This document shows, piece after piece, positions 8,518 through 15,965 of a stretch of DNA of 64,000 nucleotides. The stretch comes from Dongia_B sp035539215 (GTDB lineage Bacteria > Pseudomonadota > Alphaproteobacteria > Dongiales > Dongiaceae), in NCBI GenBank assembly GCA_035539215.1, contig DATLIX010000106.1, forward strand, positions 124,001-188,000, written 5' to 3'. The first letter of the stretch is position 1. Every line of letters starts with the position of its first letter. Made by a program: the position numbers and the translations under genes. The notes beneath the pieces are model-generated. The model saw only the letters and a list, made by a program, of their open reading frames with translations. It ran no database searches and was not told where the DNA came from.

Positions 8518-8775
8518 GTGGCAGCCGACCTCGCCGTCATCACCTTGCATCGGATTCTCGGGCGTGAGAGAGCGGTGCTGTTTGTCTCTCATGATGCAGA
8601 TGATGGCGGCTGGCAATTCCTCGATGGCCAGCCCTCTGCCGTCGACGATGCAGCAGTTGCGGGGCTTCAGCAGATGTTTCTGCTCGATCCGTCACTGGCG
8701 GAGCTTGTCGGTTTGCCCGAAGGCTGGTGCGCGCGCCGCGCCAATACCGCGTGGCAGAGATCGCCCATCTCTTAA
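8518..8775 (+). CDS. conserved small protein of unknown function, 85 aa
   Basis: The GTG start at 8518 follows AGAGGG. The protein shows a pattern I associate with a widespread family of small uncharacterised bacterial proteins: VLFVSHDADDGGWQFLDGQP, then a hydrophobic helix, then a C-terminal DPSLAELVGLPEGWCARR. It has no signal peptide or membrane segment. In this window it lies between a terminase gene and an AT-rich island and is bracketed by a 25-bp direct repeat. Its GC content matches the host more than the island. No function is proposed. Confidence 0.7.
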   Translation: MAADLAVITLHRILGRERAVLFVSHDADDGGWQFLDGQPSAVDDAAVAGLQQMFLLDPSLAELVGLPEGWCARRANTAWQRSPIS

Positions 8776-8868
8776 ATTCAGATACAGCTCTTGTTCCGTT
8801 GTGTCTCGGCTTCGATGCCAGGCACGAGATCTAGCTAGGGAAGAACAAGCGGGGAAGGTGCGGGGACT

Positions 8869-8893
8869 GGCTGGTGAGTGAGTCTGAGTCGTA
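8869..8893 (+). repeat. direct repeat, copy 2 (pseudo terminase tail)
   Basis: This copy of the terminase 3' end (see 8404-8428) still reads WLVSESES-stop in the equivalent frame against RLVSEFEPY-stop in the original. It marks the left edge of the AT-richer island. Confidence 0.7.
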
Positions 8894-9124
8894 GTACCAC
8901 TGGCTCCGCTTAAAAAAAACAGAGCAAAGACGGCAATGGGTAACGAGGTCCCCATTAGCTATTATCCGTCGTGTGTTCTAAATTGGCGGCGATTATTGAC
9001 TCAGTTCTAGCTTTCGTTTCACGATAATCGCTATTACTGCTCCTATGGCCTAGTCGTTTCCTTAATTTGTGTTGTGTGATCTGGAGGCTTGGGAGGGCAG
9101 CCCGAATTTGTATCGGAGGAACCG

Positions 9125-9571
9125 GTGAATCCCAAGGATGAAATAAAGAAGCTTGAAGAACACTTCGGCTCGCGCGAATGCATGCTAGCTAACACTCTTA
9201 TTCAGTTGTCACTATTCGGGCAACCATGTGACGTGACGTTTTATAAGCGTCGTCCAATTATTGACGTTCAAGTAGACCAGCAACTGGGGTTGGCCATGAT
9301 GTATGGTGCCGGGCCAGCAAAGGTGGCTGACCTGCTTAACAATATAAAATTTTCTGATGGCACTCGCGCCGGCTTGGCTGAGATATGGACAGTGAATCCT
9401 ATGCCGAAGGAAGGATTCACGAAGGCGGAGTTGGATGCAGTAGATTTAGCGCAAGGTGATCAAGTAGCTGGTATGAATGGCGAGACAATCAGGCAGATTG
9501 TCCGCGAAACCTATCATTGCGAAACTGCCGAAGAGGAAGACAGGCACCTCCGCCGATTTATAGCGTCGTAG
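9125..9571 (+). CDS. hypothetical protein, island gene 1 (148 aa)
   Basis: The GTG at 9125 is preferred because GGAGGA sits about 6 bp upstream; a longer form would start at 9089. The protein is soluble and mixed alpha/beta, with an N-terminal charged helix (NPKDEIKKLEEHFGSREC), a central strand pair (DVTFYKRRPIIDVQVDQQ) and a C-terminal acidic helix (CETAEEEDRHLRRF). No family is recognised. Codon use and base composition are clearly more AT-rich than in flanking genes, as in the next two genes downstream, so horizontal acquisition is likely. It is 157 bp upstream of the DUF5131 gene and may belong to the same module. Confidence 0.7.
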   Translation: MNPKDEIKKLEEHFGSRECMLANTLIQLSLFGQPCDVTFYKRRPIIDVQVDQQLGLAMMYGAGPAKVADLLNNIKFSDGTRAGLAEIWTVNPMPKEGFTKAELDAVDLAQGDQVAGMNGETIRQIVRETYHCETAEEEDRHLRRFIAS

Positions 9572-9728
9572 CGAAAATCATACAGTGTAAGTTCGAGCCG
9601 CTTTATCGCATTCGTTTGAACAAGCTCCGGGCAAATTCTTGTTTAGATCTAACTCCGCCCGGTAATGGCTTGCTCTAATGGGGTTTTTGGTGTATCAAGC
9701 CGATGGGAACATTTAGGGAACTTTCGGC

Positions 9729-10532
9729 ATGGCATCCAAGTCGAAAATCGAATGGACCGAACACACTTGGAATCCTGTTACCGGGTGCACAAAAATTTCG
9801 GCTGGTTGCAAGTATTGCTACGCGGAAGTCCTCGCGAAGCGTCTGCAGCGTATGGGCACAAAAGGGTATGAAGGCGGCTTCGCGCTGACTTTGCAGCCGG
9901 AGCGGTTAACTTATCCCATCAAACGAAAAAAGCCTACCGTTTGGTTCGTAAATTCAATGAGTGACCTGTTCCATGACAAAGTGCCCTTTGAATATATTGA
10001 TGCAGTATTTGAGACGATACACGCTACGCCCCACCACCGCTATCAGGTGCTAACCAAACGCCCAGATCGTATGGCGCGATATTTCAGGCAGCGATCGGTT
10101 CCAAGCAATACTTGGCTTGGCACTTCGATTGAGAACAAGCGGCATGGCATGCCACGAATATCGAAGTTGGTGGAAATTGATGCTCAGATTCGTTTCCTGT
10201 CTATCGAACCATTACTCGAAGACGTGGGCTCTATTGATCTAGCCGGAATTTCCTGGGTCATCGTCGGTGGGGAGTCAGGCCCTAAGGCGCGTCCGATGCG
10301 GATCGAATGGGTAAGGTCAATTAGGGAGCAATGCTCAGAAGCAGGTACCTCATTCTTCTTCAAGCAATGGGGCAGTCATGGAGCAGATGGTGTCTATCGA
10401 GCAAAGCGGTCGAATGGCCGAGTTCTAGATGGCAAGATCTATGACTACATGCCAGTAGAGAGGCAAAACGGTGACGAAGAAGCACTACAGCTGGAAGCAG
10501 GGCGAAGCCTTACCAGAACTAGGACCGCATAG
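9729..10532 (+). CDS. three-Cys-motif protein, DUF5131 / phage Gp37-Gp68 family
   Basis: The 267-aa protein opens with SKIEWTEHTWNPVTGCTKIS and the three-Cys signature C20-x6-C27-x2-C30 in GCTKISAGCKYCYAE, the hallmark of the DUF5131 (Gp37/Gp68) family. The cysteines resemble, but are not identical to, the Fe-S ligands of radical-SAM enzymes (Cx3Cx2C). Other family landmarks are PTVWFVNSMSDLFHDKVP, YQVLTKRPDRM, WLGTSIEN and SWVIVGGESGPKARPM. The family is found in phages and mobile elements; its activity is not established. Its 3' end overlaps the next gene by 62 bp, which implies translational coupling with TcmP. Confidence 0.9.
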   Translation: MASKSKIEWTEHTWNPVTGCTKISAGCKYCYAEVLAKRLQRMGTKGYEGGFALTLQPERLTYPIKRKKPTVWFVNSMSDLFHDKVPFEYIDAVFETIHATPHHRYQVLTKRPDRMARYFRQRSVPSNTWLGTSIENKRHGMPRISKLVEIDAQIRFLSIEPLLEDVGSIDLAGISWVIVGGESGPKARPMRIEWVRSIREQCSEAGTSFFFKQWGSHGADGVYRAKRSNGRVLDGKIYDYMPVERQNGDEEALQLEAGRSLTRTRTA

Positions 10533-11745
10533 TCTCGCAAAACATCGCATTCTTAAGCGCTATTTGACGCGTTATATCGAGATCCTAACCGCTACCTCAC
10601 CACAGGAGCAGCTGAATATTACATTAGTCGACGGCTTTGCAGGTGGCGGCAAATATAGCCACGGCAGAGATGTCCTTCCGGGCTCTCCACTGATTCTGCT
10701 GGAGACAATTGCCGAGATGCAAGACAAGCTCAACGCATCTCGGCCAAAGGGATTTCAAATTAACGCCGATTTCATATTCATCGAGCAAAACCCACATCAC
10801 AGTGATTTTCTCCGGTCAGTCATCTCCGGGAGCTCGTTTTCCAGCGAGCTTGATCAGTCGATCCAGATCTGGACAGCGGACTTCAACGAGCGAACAGATG
10901 AGATAATTCGCAGAGTTCGTGCCCGTTCGCCTCGCGCTGGTCGCGCTATCTTTCTGCTCGATCAGTATGGCTGGAGCCAAGTAGCGCTCCGATCAATCAG
11001 GGCGGTGCTTAATCAATTGGCCAACGCCGAAATCTTCCTAACTTTTAGCGTCGATGCACTCATCGACTATCTCTCCGATCGAAGCCTGGATATGCGCGCA
11101 TTCGGAAATATTGATATGGATCGCGGCCAGGTTCAGGAGCTGATCAATTACAAGAGTGAAGATCAGATCGGCTCTCGGGCGTTAATCCAAAACACCCTAT
11201 ACAGCCACATCCAAAGTGAAACAGGATCACCGTTCTATTCTCCGTTCTTTATAAAATCTCCTGACGCCCACAGAAGCTATTGGTTCTTGCATCTCTCAAA
11301 GCACCGAGAGGCAAGAAATGAAATTGGAATGATCCACTGGGCTGAAAACAACATCAGCGTGCATCATGGCGGCGCTGGTCTAAATGCACTGGGGTTTACT
11401 CCAAACAGAGGCGTTGACCAACTAACTTTGCCGTATCTTTTTGATGCGAAGGCGAAGGAGCGGTCGGCACTCGAACTTCGCGATCAGTTGCCGCAAATGA
11501 TTCTCGAAGCATCGCAATCCGACATTGCTCCTTCCTTGGAACAGCTGTTCGTCTCTAAAAGCAACGATACCCCGGTTGTGCGCGATATGATGTCTGGCGC
11601 TTTATTGGACTTGCGCAATGATCGAGAGCTGACGATCGTTGACGAACACGGGCGCGTTAAGCCTCGCGCGAAAACTATTGAGTGGAGCGACCGGATAGTT
11701 CTGTCAGCGCAGAGAAGTTTTTTTGATCTTCTAATAAATCGCTAA
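10471..11745 (+). CDS. tcmP: three-Cys-motif partner protein TcmP
   Basis: The 424-aa protein starts (GTG) inside the preceding DUF5131 gene and has the expected partner-family N-terminus (LPELGPHSLAKHRILKRYL). The N-terminal half looks like a modified class-I methyltransferase fold: TLVDGFAGGGKY at 51-62 resembles motif I, FIFIEQN at 101-107 the acidic strand 2, and FLLDQYGWSQV at 161-171 occupies the place of the DPFG-type motif. The C-terminal half (from about 230) is unique to the family. TcmP genes are regularly found beside three-Cys-motif genes; the joint function is unknown. An epitope of host-foreign composition runs through the whole gene. Confidence 0.9.
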   Translation: MTKKHYSWKQGEALPELGPHSLAKHRILKRYLTRYIEILTATSPQEQLNITLVDGFAGGGKYSHGRDVLPGSPLILLETIAEMQDKLNASRPKGFQINADFIFIEQNPHHSDFLRSVISGSSFSSELDQSIQIWTADFNERTDEIIRRVRARSPRAGRAIFLLDQYGWSQVALRSIRAVLNQLANAEIFLTFSVDALIDYLSDRSLDMRAFGNIDMDRGQVQELINYKSEDQIGSRALIQNTLYSHIQSETGSPFYSPFFIKSPDAHRSYWFLHLSKHREARNEIGMIHWAENNISVHHGGAGLNALGFTPNRGVDQLTLPYLFDAKAKERSALELRDQLPQMILEASQSDIAPSLEQLFVSKSNDTPVVRDMMSGALLDLRNDRELTIVDEHGRVKPRAKTIEWSDRIVLSAQRSFFDLLINR

Positions 11746-11882
11746 ATTGAGCCCATGCACCGTCGATCCTCTGCCACTTCGCTTCCAGCAGCAAGCCCAG
11801 TGTCACCAGCCGTCTAAGATATCGACAAGATAGGTCTGAGCTGCCTTGTCCAATGGCTTGAATGCGCTACGGACAACGATAT

Positions 11883-12662
11883 CTAAAACTCTAGCCTCTG
11901 GCGACGCAGGCTTTGTATTTCTTCCAAACGATACTTTCGTTCGGCTTTATAATCAAAATAGGAATCTATCTCAGCAATAAAACGAGATTTCGCAAAGAAC
12001 CAGTTAGTTGAACTGCCATCCATTTCAACGAGCCAATCTCCGGCAATAGAAGGTGAGACGGAATGGAATAGAAGAACAAGTGAACAGGCGAAGGCTCGGG
12101 CCGCGAACTTATTCAGTTGCTCGATATCTTCTGGGCTTTCATGACCAGAGGTACGCCCGTTCTCATAAGCGTCTATTCTTTCTAGAATCTGTTTCGGTGT
12201 AAGATGTATATACTCCGATACGGCCCCATAGAGCCGGCCAACTTCCTTACAGAAATCGGCCACGACTTGCTCTCTCATCATCTCGAATTTTATGTCTCGA
12301 TTAACTGAAATGTTTGTTGATTTCAGCTGCTTCTCGAATGTCTCAATTTTTTCGGCTATTGGTAAGCGATAGTTCTGCTGTTGTACTTTGCAGATCTTGA
12401 CTGAGGTTTCCAGGACGAATCTAAGCTCGCGCTTGGCAACGTTCAATAAGCCTTCCGTCGCAAGAAACAGTACTGATACGGCAGACTGAAGCAAATCTTG
12501 CGACAGATAGGTCAGGAGATGATTGTTTCTAAACTCCGGATCCCGAGCCGCATCACTGATTAGAAACTGGAGCCCTGCTAGATAAGACATGATGATGCTA
12601 TCAGCCTTGCGGATGGGCTCTCTCAATTTTTCTGGCAGGTCGTGGATTGCTGATTTTTCCAT
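11883..12662 (-). CDS. hypothetical helical protein, island gene 4 (259 aa)
   Basis: The gene is convergent with tcmP, 137 bp away, and shares its AT-rich composition. The protein is predicted mostly helical, with a long hydrophobic stretch near LTYLSQDLLQSAVSVLFLAT, a conserved-looking RELRFVLETSVKICKVQQQ segment and a basic C-terminus. The RELRFVLE helix recalls HEPN-like or DUF5677-like proteins often found on mobile elements, but no RNase motif (RX4-6H) is evident, so this is only a suggestion. No signal peptide or confident membrane segment is seen. Confidence 0.75.
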   Translation of the reverse strand: MEKSAIHDLPEKLREPIRKADSIIMSYLAGLQFLISDAARDPEFRNNHLLTYLSQDLLQSAVSVLFLATEGLLNVAKRELRFVLETSVKICKVQQQNYRLPIAEKIETFEKQLKSTNISVNRDIKFEMMREQVVADFCKEVGRLYGAVSEYIHLTPKQILERIDAYENGRTSGHESPEDIEQLNKFAARAFACSLVLLFHSVSPSIAGDWLVEMDGSSTNWFFAKSRFIAEIDSYFDYKAERKYRLEEIQSLRRQRLEF

Positions 12663-13114
12663 CGTTTCCTCGGGCCGCTAATGTTCTTCAGGACGATTGA
12701 CATCGATAGTTCAACACTCCCTCTGATTAAAAAGTGCTGAAGCTTCTGCTTTGCATACAGATTCATGCATCGACTGGTCGGATCAGTTGCTCATGGAGTG
12801 AGGTCATGAGACGCTGCTTCATCCAGCATAACCCGCGCTTCCACGGTGTCAGTCGGAGCAGCGCGCAGTTGTATCAATCGAATAGACGGGGTTGGTCTTA
12901 TTTAGCGCCGGAGATCGCCCTTTTGCAATGTGACCGCGGCTGCCGGGCACAAGTCAGATCAGCGCCACGCCGAACAGCGGCACTAGTAGCACGACAGTCA
13001 TGCGAAGAAGATAGCTCTTCAATCCACGCGACATCGTTCCAACTGCTGCCCTCCACCGCTGCGCCCCTCCGCGCCATCCTCACTGCCGCGCAGAGGATCG
13101 CACCGGCTTTCACC
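12663..13114. other. right boundary of the AT-rich island, no clear gene
   Basis: Composition returns to host-like across this stretch. The only candidate is a 26-codon minus-strand frame at 12954-13034 (MSRGLKSYLLRMTVVLLVPL..), a possible single-span membrane peptide with GGAGGG 14 bp upstream, too far to be convincing. No tRNA, integrase or repeat matching the left edge was found. Confidence 0.4.
12954..13034 (-). CDS. possible 26-aa membrane peptide, speculative
   Basis: The short frame encodes a basic N-terminus followed by one hydrophobic helix (MTVVLLVPLFGVALI). It could be a remnant of a longer membrane protein damaged at the island border or a chance frame. The ribosome site is poorly spaced. 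Confidence 0.2.
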   Translation of the reverse strand: MSRGLKSYLLRMTVVLLVPLFGVALI

Positions 13115-13356
13115 TCACGGCATCGCCGCCGGGTTCATCCAGATGAACTCCCAGACATTGCCGTCCGGGTCTTCGATTTGGCGGTTATACATGAAGCCGA
13201 AATCCTGCGGCGGATCGGGGTCGGCGCGGCCGCCCGCGGCGACGCCCTTCGCGATCGTGGCATCGACCTCATCCTTGCTCGCCGCGGCGAGGGCCAGCAG
13301 CGCCTGGCTCTCGCGCCCGTCCTGGCACGCCGCTTGACATAAATCCGAGCCGACAT
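13115..13356 (-). pseudogene. VOC (glyoxalase-like) protein, internally deleted and frameshifted
   Basis: The C-terminal half of a vicinal-oxygen-chelate protein is intact in one frame: ALLALAAASKDEVDATIAKG, PPQDFGFMYNRQIEDPDGNV and WEFIWMNPAA match the usual end of this 130-aa family. The normal N-terminus is missing, but in the next frame a MSARIYV start-like segment lies at 13354-13336, as in the MSxxIFV starts of relatives. The two pieces are joined with loss of about 65 residues and a frame change. The metal-ligand Glu of the C-terminal half (WEFIW) is still present. The gene is probably dead. Confidence 0.65.
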
Positions 13357-13436
13357 ACGCGGGTCTGCGATTTGCGCGGGCAACGCGAATCTGCTGAATT
13401 ACCTGGCATCTGAGGGGCTTTGACGGGGATTCTTCC

Positions 13437-13925
13437 ATGCGGCGCATGGCGTTGTTGATGATGGGCTGCCTGCTGGCGGCGGGCTGTGAGGACTCTTACT
13501 ACCGCGTGACCGCGCCTTTCCATGATGCGGATTTTCAGCCTTTCATCGCGTCCGGCAAAACCACGCTGACCGGCCATGCCGTTCGCGCCAAGCAGGGCGC
13601 GCCGGCGGCTTTGTGCGAGTCCGTCAAGCTGGTGCCGAAAACGGCCTTCACGGCCGATTTCGTGGCGGCGCGGCGGCACGGGCCGGGCTACCAAATTATG
13701 AGTCCGCCCGACGCGCAGCCATATTACATGCCAAAATCAGTGCGCGAGGTGAAATGCGATGCGGCGGGTGGATTTGTCTTCAAGGACCTGCCGGCAGGCA
13801 CCTGGTTCGTCCTGCCGCACATGCCGGAAGATGAAGACGAGCTGGCAAGCGAGGCAACGACGGATGGCATCCATCCGGCCACGGCCGATCTGACCGAGCG
13901 CGATCTGGTGCGGGCCGCATGGTAG
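13437..13925 (+). CDS. putative lipoprotein of unknown function
   Basis: The 162-aa protein has a type II signal peptide, MRRMALLMMGCLLAAGCEDS, with lipobox LAAGC and lipidated Cys at residue 17; Asp at +3 and Glu at +2 do not clearly signal inner-membrane retention. The mature part starts with YYRVTAPFHDADFQPF and includes LTGHAVRAKQGAP and a later GGFVFKDLPAGTWFVLPH, which resembles carboxypeptidase-regulatory-like beta-sandwich repeats that describe how a value is formatted or delivered. It is a single-gene unit. Confidence 0.75.
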   Translation: MRRMALLMMGCLLAAGCEDSYYRVTAPFHDADFQPFIASGKTTLTGHAVRAKQGAPAALCESVKLVPKTAFTADFVAARRHGPGYQIMSPPDAQPYYMPKSVREVKCDAAGGFVFKDLPAGTWFVLPHMPEDEDELASEATTDGIHPATADLTERDLVRAAW

Positions 13926-14008
13926 GCTGAGGCGACGGCTTTCGCGCAAGCCGTCAGCCGATCGTCGCGTCGAGATCGCTGGTGCCTTCCCGGCCGATGC
14001 GGCTGAAA

Positions 14009-14587
14009 TTATCGGCCAGGCGCGCTTCCTGCCTTCGGCCCGCAGCCGCCATGCCGCCTTGCGCCCTCCCATGCCGCGCGCGTCACCTCGTACCAGACCT
14101 CGCCGTGTTCAGTCCCCGGGAAGGGGTCGGAATCGACGGAGACTGTGCGGGCATGGTTCATGCCGATCTTCTCCATCACGCGGCGCGATCCGCGGTTCAC
14201 CGCCATCGTGCAGGCCACGATCGTGTCATAGCCGGCGCTGCCGAACCCCCAGTCGACGAGCGCCGATGCCCCCTCGGAGGCCAATCCCTGGCCCCAGTCC
14301 ATGCGGCGCAGGCGGTATCCGAGTTCCGCCAAGGTTTCACTGTCCGGCCACAGACAGAACCAGCCGACGAAGGCGCCGCCGGCCGTGCGGCGCGCCGTCC
14401 AGACGTGAGGCTCGGTTCCCCGCGGCATGAGGAACGTCGCGTCGGGATCGATATGCGCGTGGTCGACGGCGTGGCCGCCGTTGAGATAGCGCATGACCTC
14501 CGGATCGAGCTCAAGCTCGATGAAGTCAGCGCGGTCACCCGGGCTGCAGGGACTGAGCGTCAGTCGCGCGGTGTGTAGAACAGCCAT
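14009..14587 (-). CDS. GNAT-family N-acetyltransferase (RimJ/RimL type)
   Basis: The 192-aa protein starts TARLTLSPCSPGDRADF, has the DPEVMRYLNGG motif of the RimJ/RimL group, a central ELGYRLRRMDWGQGLASEGA acetyl-CoA pyrophosphate loop (here WGQGLASE) and a C-terminal VNRGSRRVMEKIGM segment. Such enzymes transfer acetyl from acetyl-CoA to N-termini, amino acids or drugs; the substrate is not predictable. The last 25 residues (EGARRHGGCGPKAGSAPGR) are outside the fold and may be read-through beyond an ancestral stop. Confidence 0.85.
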   Translation of the reverse strand: MAVLHTARLTLSPCSPGDRADFIELELDPEVMRYLNGGHAVDHAHIDPDATFLMPRGTEPHVWTARRTAGGAFVGWFCLWPDSETLAELGYRLRRMDWGQGLASEGASALVDWGFGSAGYDTIVACTMAVNRGSRRVMEKIGMNHARTVSVDSDPFPGTEHGEVWYEVTRAAWEGARRHGGCGPKAGSAPGR

Positions 14588-14663
14588 TTTCCGAACGTCC
14601 TCTGTGCGCCATCAACCTACCTATATCGCCTCCGTCTTTCCCGGCCTACTCCAGGGATAGAAT

Positions 14664-14996
14664 TTATTCTACGTGAAAGGGGCGGCGGTCCTGATCAGAT
14701 CGGCGCAGATGGCGCTCGGCCTGCGGCTTTCGCCTGCTAGCGTTCATTGCCGATTCGAATCCGATGCACAAGTGAGTCTCAAAGACAGGCTCCGGCTTTA
14801 TCGCATCTCTTCCGGCTTTATCGCATCTCTTGAGCCACTTTGGCTCTTTGAGATCTTCTTTTTGAACCCACAACAGAGTGCCATCGTCGGAAGATGTCCG
14901 CACGAACCACCCATCGGTGGCTTTGAGGATGAGTGAGGCCTTCGTTGTGGATGCACCGGGTTCCACGCTGAATTCAACGGGCAGGCCGCCTCCCAT
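14664..14996 (-). pseudogene. remnant of an SH3-like or unknown domain protein
   Basis: The first 60 residues of this frame (GGLPVEFSVEPGASTTKASL, then DGWFVRTSSDDGTLLWVQKE) have a natural-looking composition; the rest does not. A perfect 20-bp tandem duplication at 14791-14830 shifts the frame in the middle. No start with a ribosome site is visible at 14996, where a second remnant begins on the other strand. Confidence 0.35.
14791..14830. repeat. perfect 20-bp tandem duplication
   Basis: TCCGGCTTTATCGCATCTCT occurs twice in direct succession (14791-14810 and 14811-14830). Because 20 is not a multiple of three, it would disrupt any gene spanning it. Confidence 0.95.
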
Positions 14997-15001
14997 GTTG
15001 G

Positions 15002-15145
15002 CTGCTGGAAATCGCGGCCGTCATCCTGGTTCTCGCCGGCATCGCCCTGCTGCAGGTGGGACGGCAGCGCGCCCTGCGCACGGTGGCGCAGGCGGTGGAC
15101 ACGCCGCGGCCCGGTGCGGGCATGATCAAAGGCGAACGCGCGTGA
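15002..15145 (+). pseudogene. C-terminal fragment of an integral membrane protein
   Basis: The frame reads one hydrophobic helix (EIAAVILVLAGIALLQVG) followed by a basic amphipathic tail ending GAGMIKGERA and a TGA stop that overlaps the next minus-strand gene by 20 bp. No initiation codon precedes it. It looks like the surviving end of a larger membrane protein. Confidence 0.35.
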
Positions 15146-15866
15146 CCTTGAGCGAGCCGGCGGCGCCGTCGGTCTCGGCCTTTCCCACGATCGTCCTGAG
15201 ATATTCGTCGACCGCTTTCCGGCAGCCGCCCCAGTCATAGTAGTCGTCGAAAATGATGCTGCCGCCGACCACGAGCCGCGGGAAGATCCGCTCCAGCGAG
15301 GTCTTCACCGGGTCGTACCAGTCGACGTCGATATGCGCCAAGGCGACGTCGCCGTCGATCCGCATCGTCTCCTGCAACAGGCCCTTTATCAGATGGACGT
15401 TCCGGGCCGCGATATCGATGCCGAAATCGGCAAAGTTGCCTTTGACCTTTTCCAGCAGGTCTTCCTCATATCCATAATAGCGGTCGCCGCCGATACCCTG
15501 GGACTTTCCCTCGACGATGGTCTTGTACCGCGCATGAACATCCGGCGTGTCGCCTTCCGTGGGCGCGGGGATCAGGCCGAAGACATCGTAGACGTCGAGC
15601 ACCCGGGGCACGGATTTCAAGGAAGCAAGCAGAATGGCGGAGCCGCCCAAGGCGCAGCCGGCCTCGATGAAGGACCCGTTGAGCTGCCTTGCTTCCATGT
15701 CGCGGCAGACTGCCGACAGGCTGGCGAGCTTCCTCTCCGACAGGTAAGTCAGCTTCCGGTGCCTGATCCGCGTGATGAGGTTTCTGTCGACGCAATCCGC
15801 AAGGGCGTCCTCGCCGCGCCTTCCCGGCCTGAAGCGGCGAACAATCCGGCGTGCCAAATCGAGCAT
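15126..15866 (-). CDS. TylF/MycF-family O-methyltransferase, second copy
   Basis: The 246-aa protein carries the family SAM motif (SFIEAGCALGGSAILLAS), the post-motif acidic DVYDVFGLIPAP, the metal-binding IDVDWYDPVKTSLE and the IIFDDYYDWGGCRKAVDEY signature. It is shorter than and only distantly similar to the copy at 2196-3086, so the two are not a recent duplication. Family members are Mg-dependent O-methyltransferases for sugars. It has no glycan-synthesis neighbours. The ATG at 15866 is the first in frame. Confidence 0.88.
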   Translation of the reverse strand: MLDLARRIVRRFRPGRRGEDALADCVDRNLITRIRHRKLTYLSERKLASLSAVCRDMEARQLNGSFIEAGCALGGSAILLASLKSVPRVLDVYDVFGLIPAPTEGDTPDVHARYKTIVEGKSQGIGGDRYYGYEEDLLEKVKGNFADFGIDIAARNVHLIKGLLQETMRIDGDVALAHIDVDWYDPVKTSLERIFPRLVVGGSIIFDDYYDWGGCRKAVDEYLRTIVGKAETDGAAGSLKVTRVRL

Positions 15867-15965
15867 GTTTCCCCGCCATGTCTTCGTCGTTGATGCCGGC
15901 AGTTTACATCAGCTTCGCCGCCGCTTCGACAACAGTCGCGACGCGCTACCCTCGCGGCGGTCCCG

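Larger units (their letters stand above)
14588..15125. other. gene-poor stretch with degraded coding fragments
   Basis: No intact gene is seen. On the minus strand, 14664-14996 encodes a soluble-looking fragment (SLILKATDGWFVRTSSDDGT, LLWVQKEDLKEPKWLKR) that becomes disrupted at a 20-bp duplication. On the plus strand, 15002-15145 encodes a transmembrane tail (LLEIAAVILVLAGIALLQVG then RQRALRTVAQ) with no start. Both look like remnants of genes cut near 14996-15002. Confidence 0.45.

Noticed and set aside
8996..9028. TTGACT...GATAAT as a promoter for the island
   Set aside because: The spacer is 21 bp, too long for a normal sigma-70 promoter.
14741..14765. tRNA-like T-loop word GATTCGAATCC
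   Set aside because: No acceptor, D-arm or anticodon stem could be paired around it.
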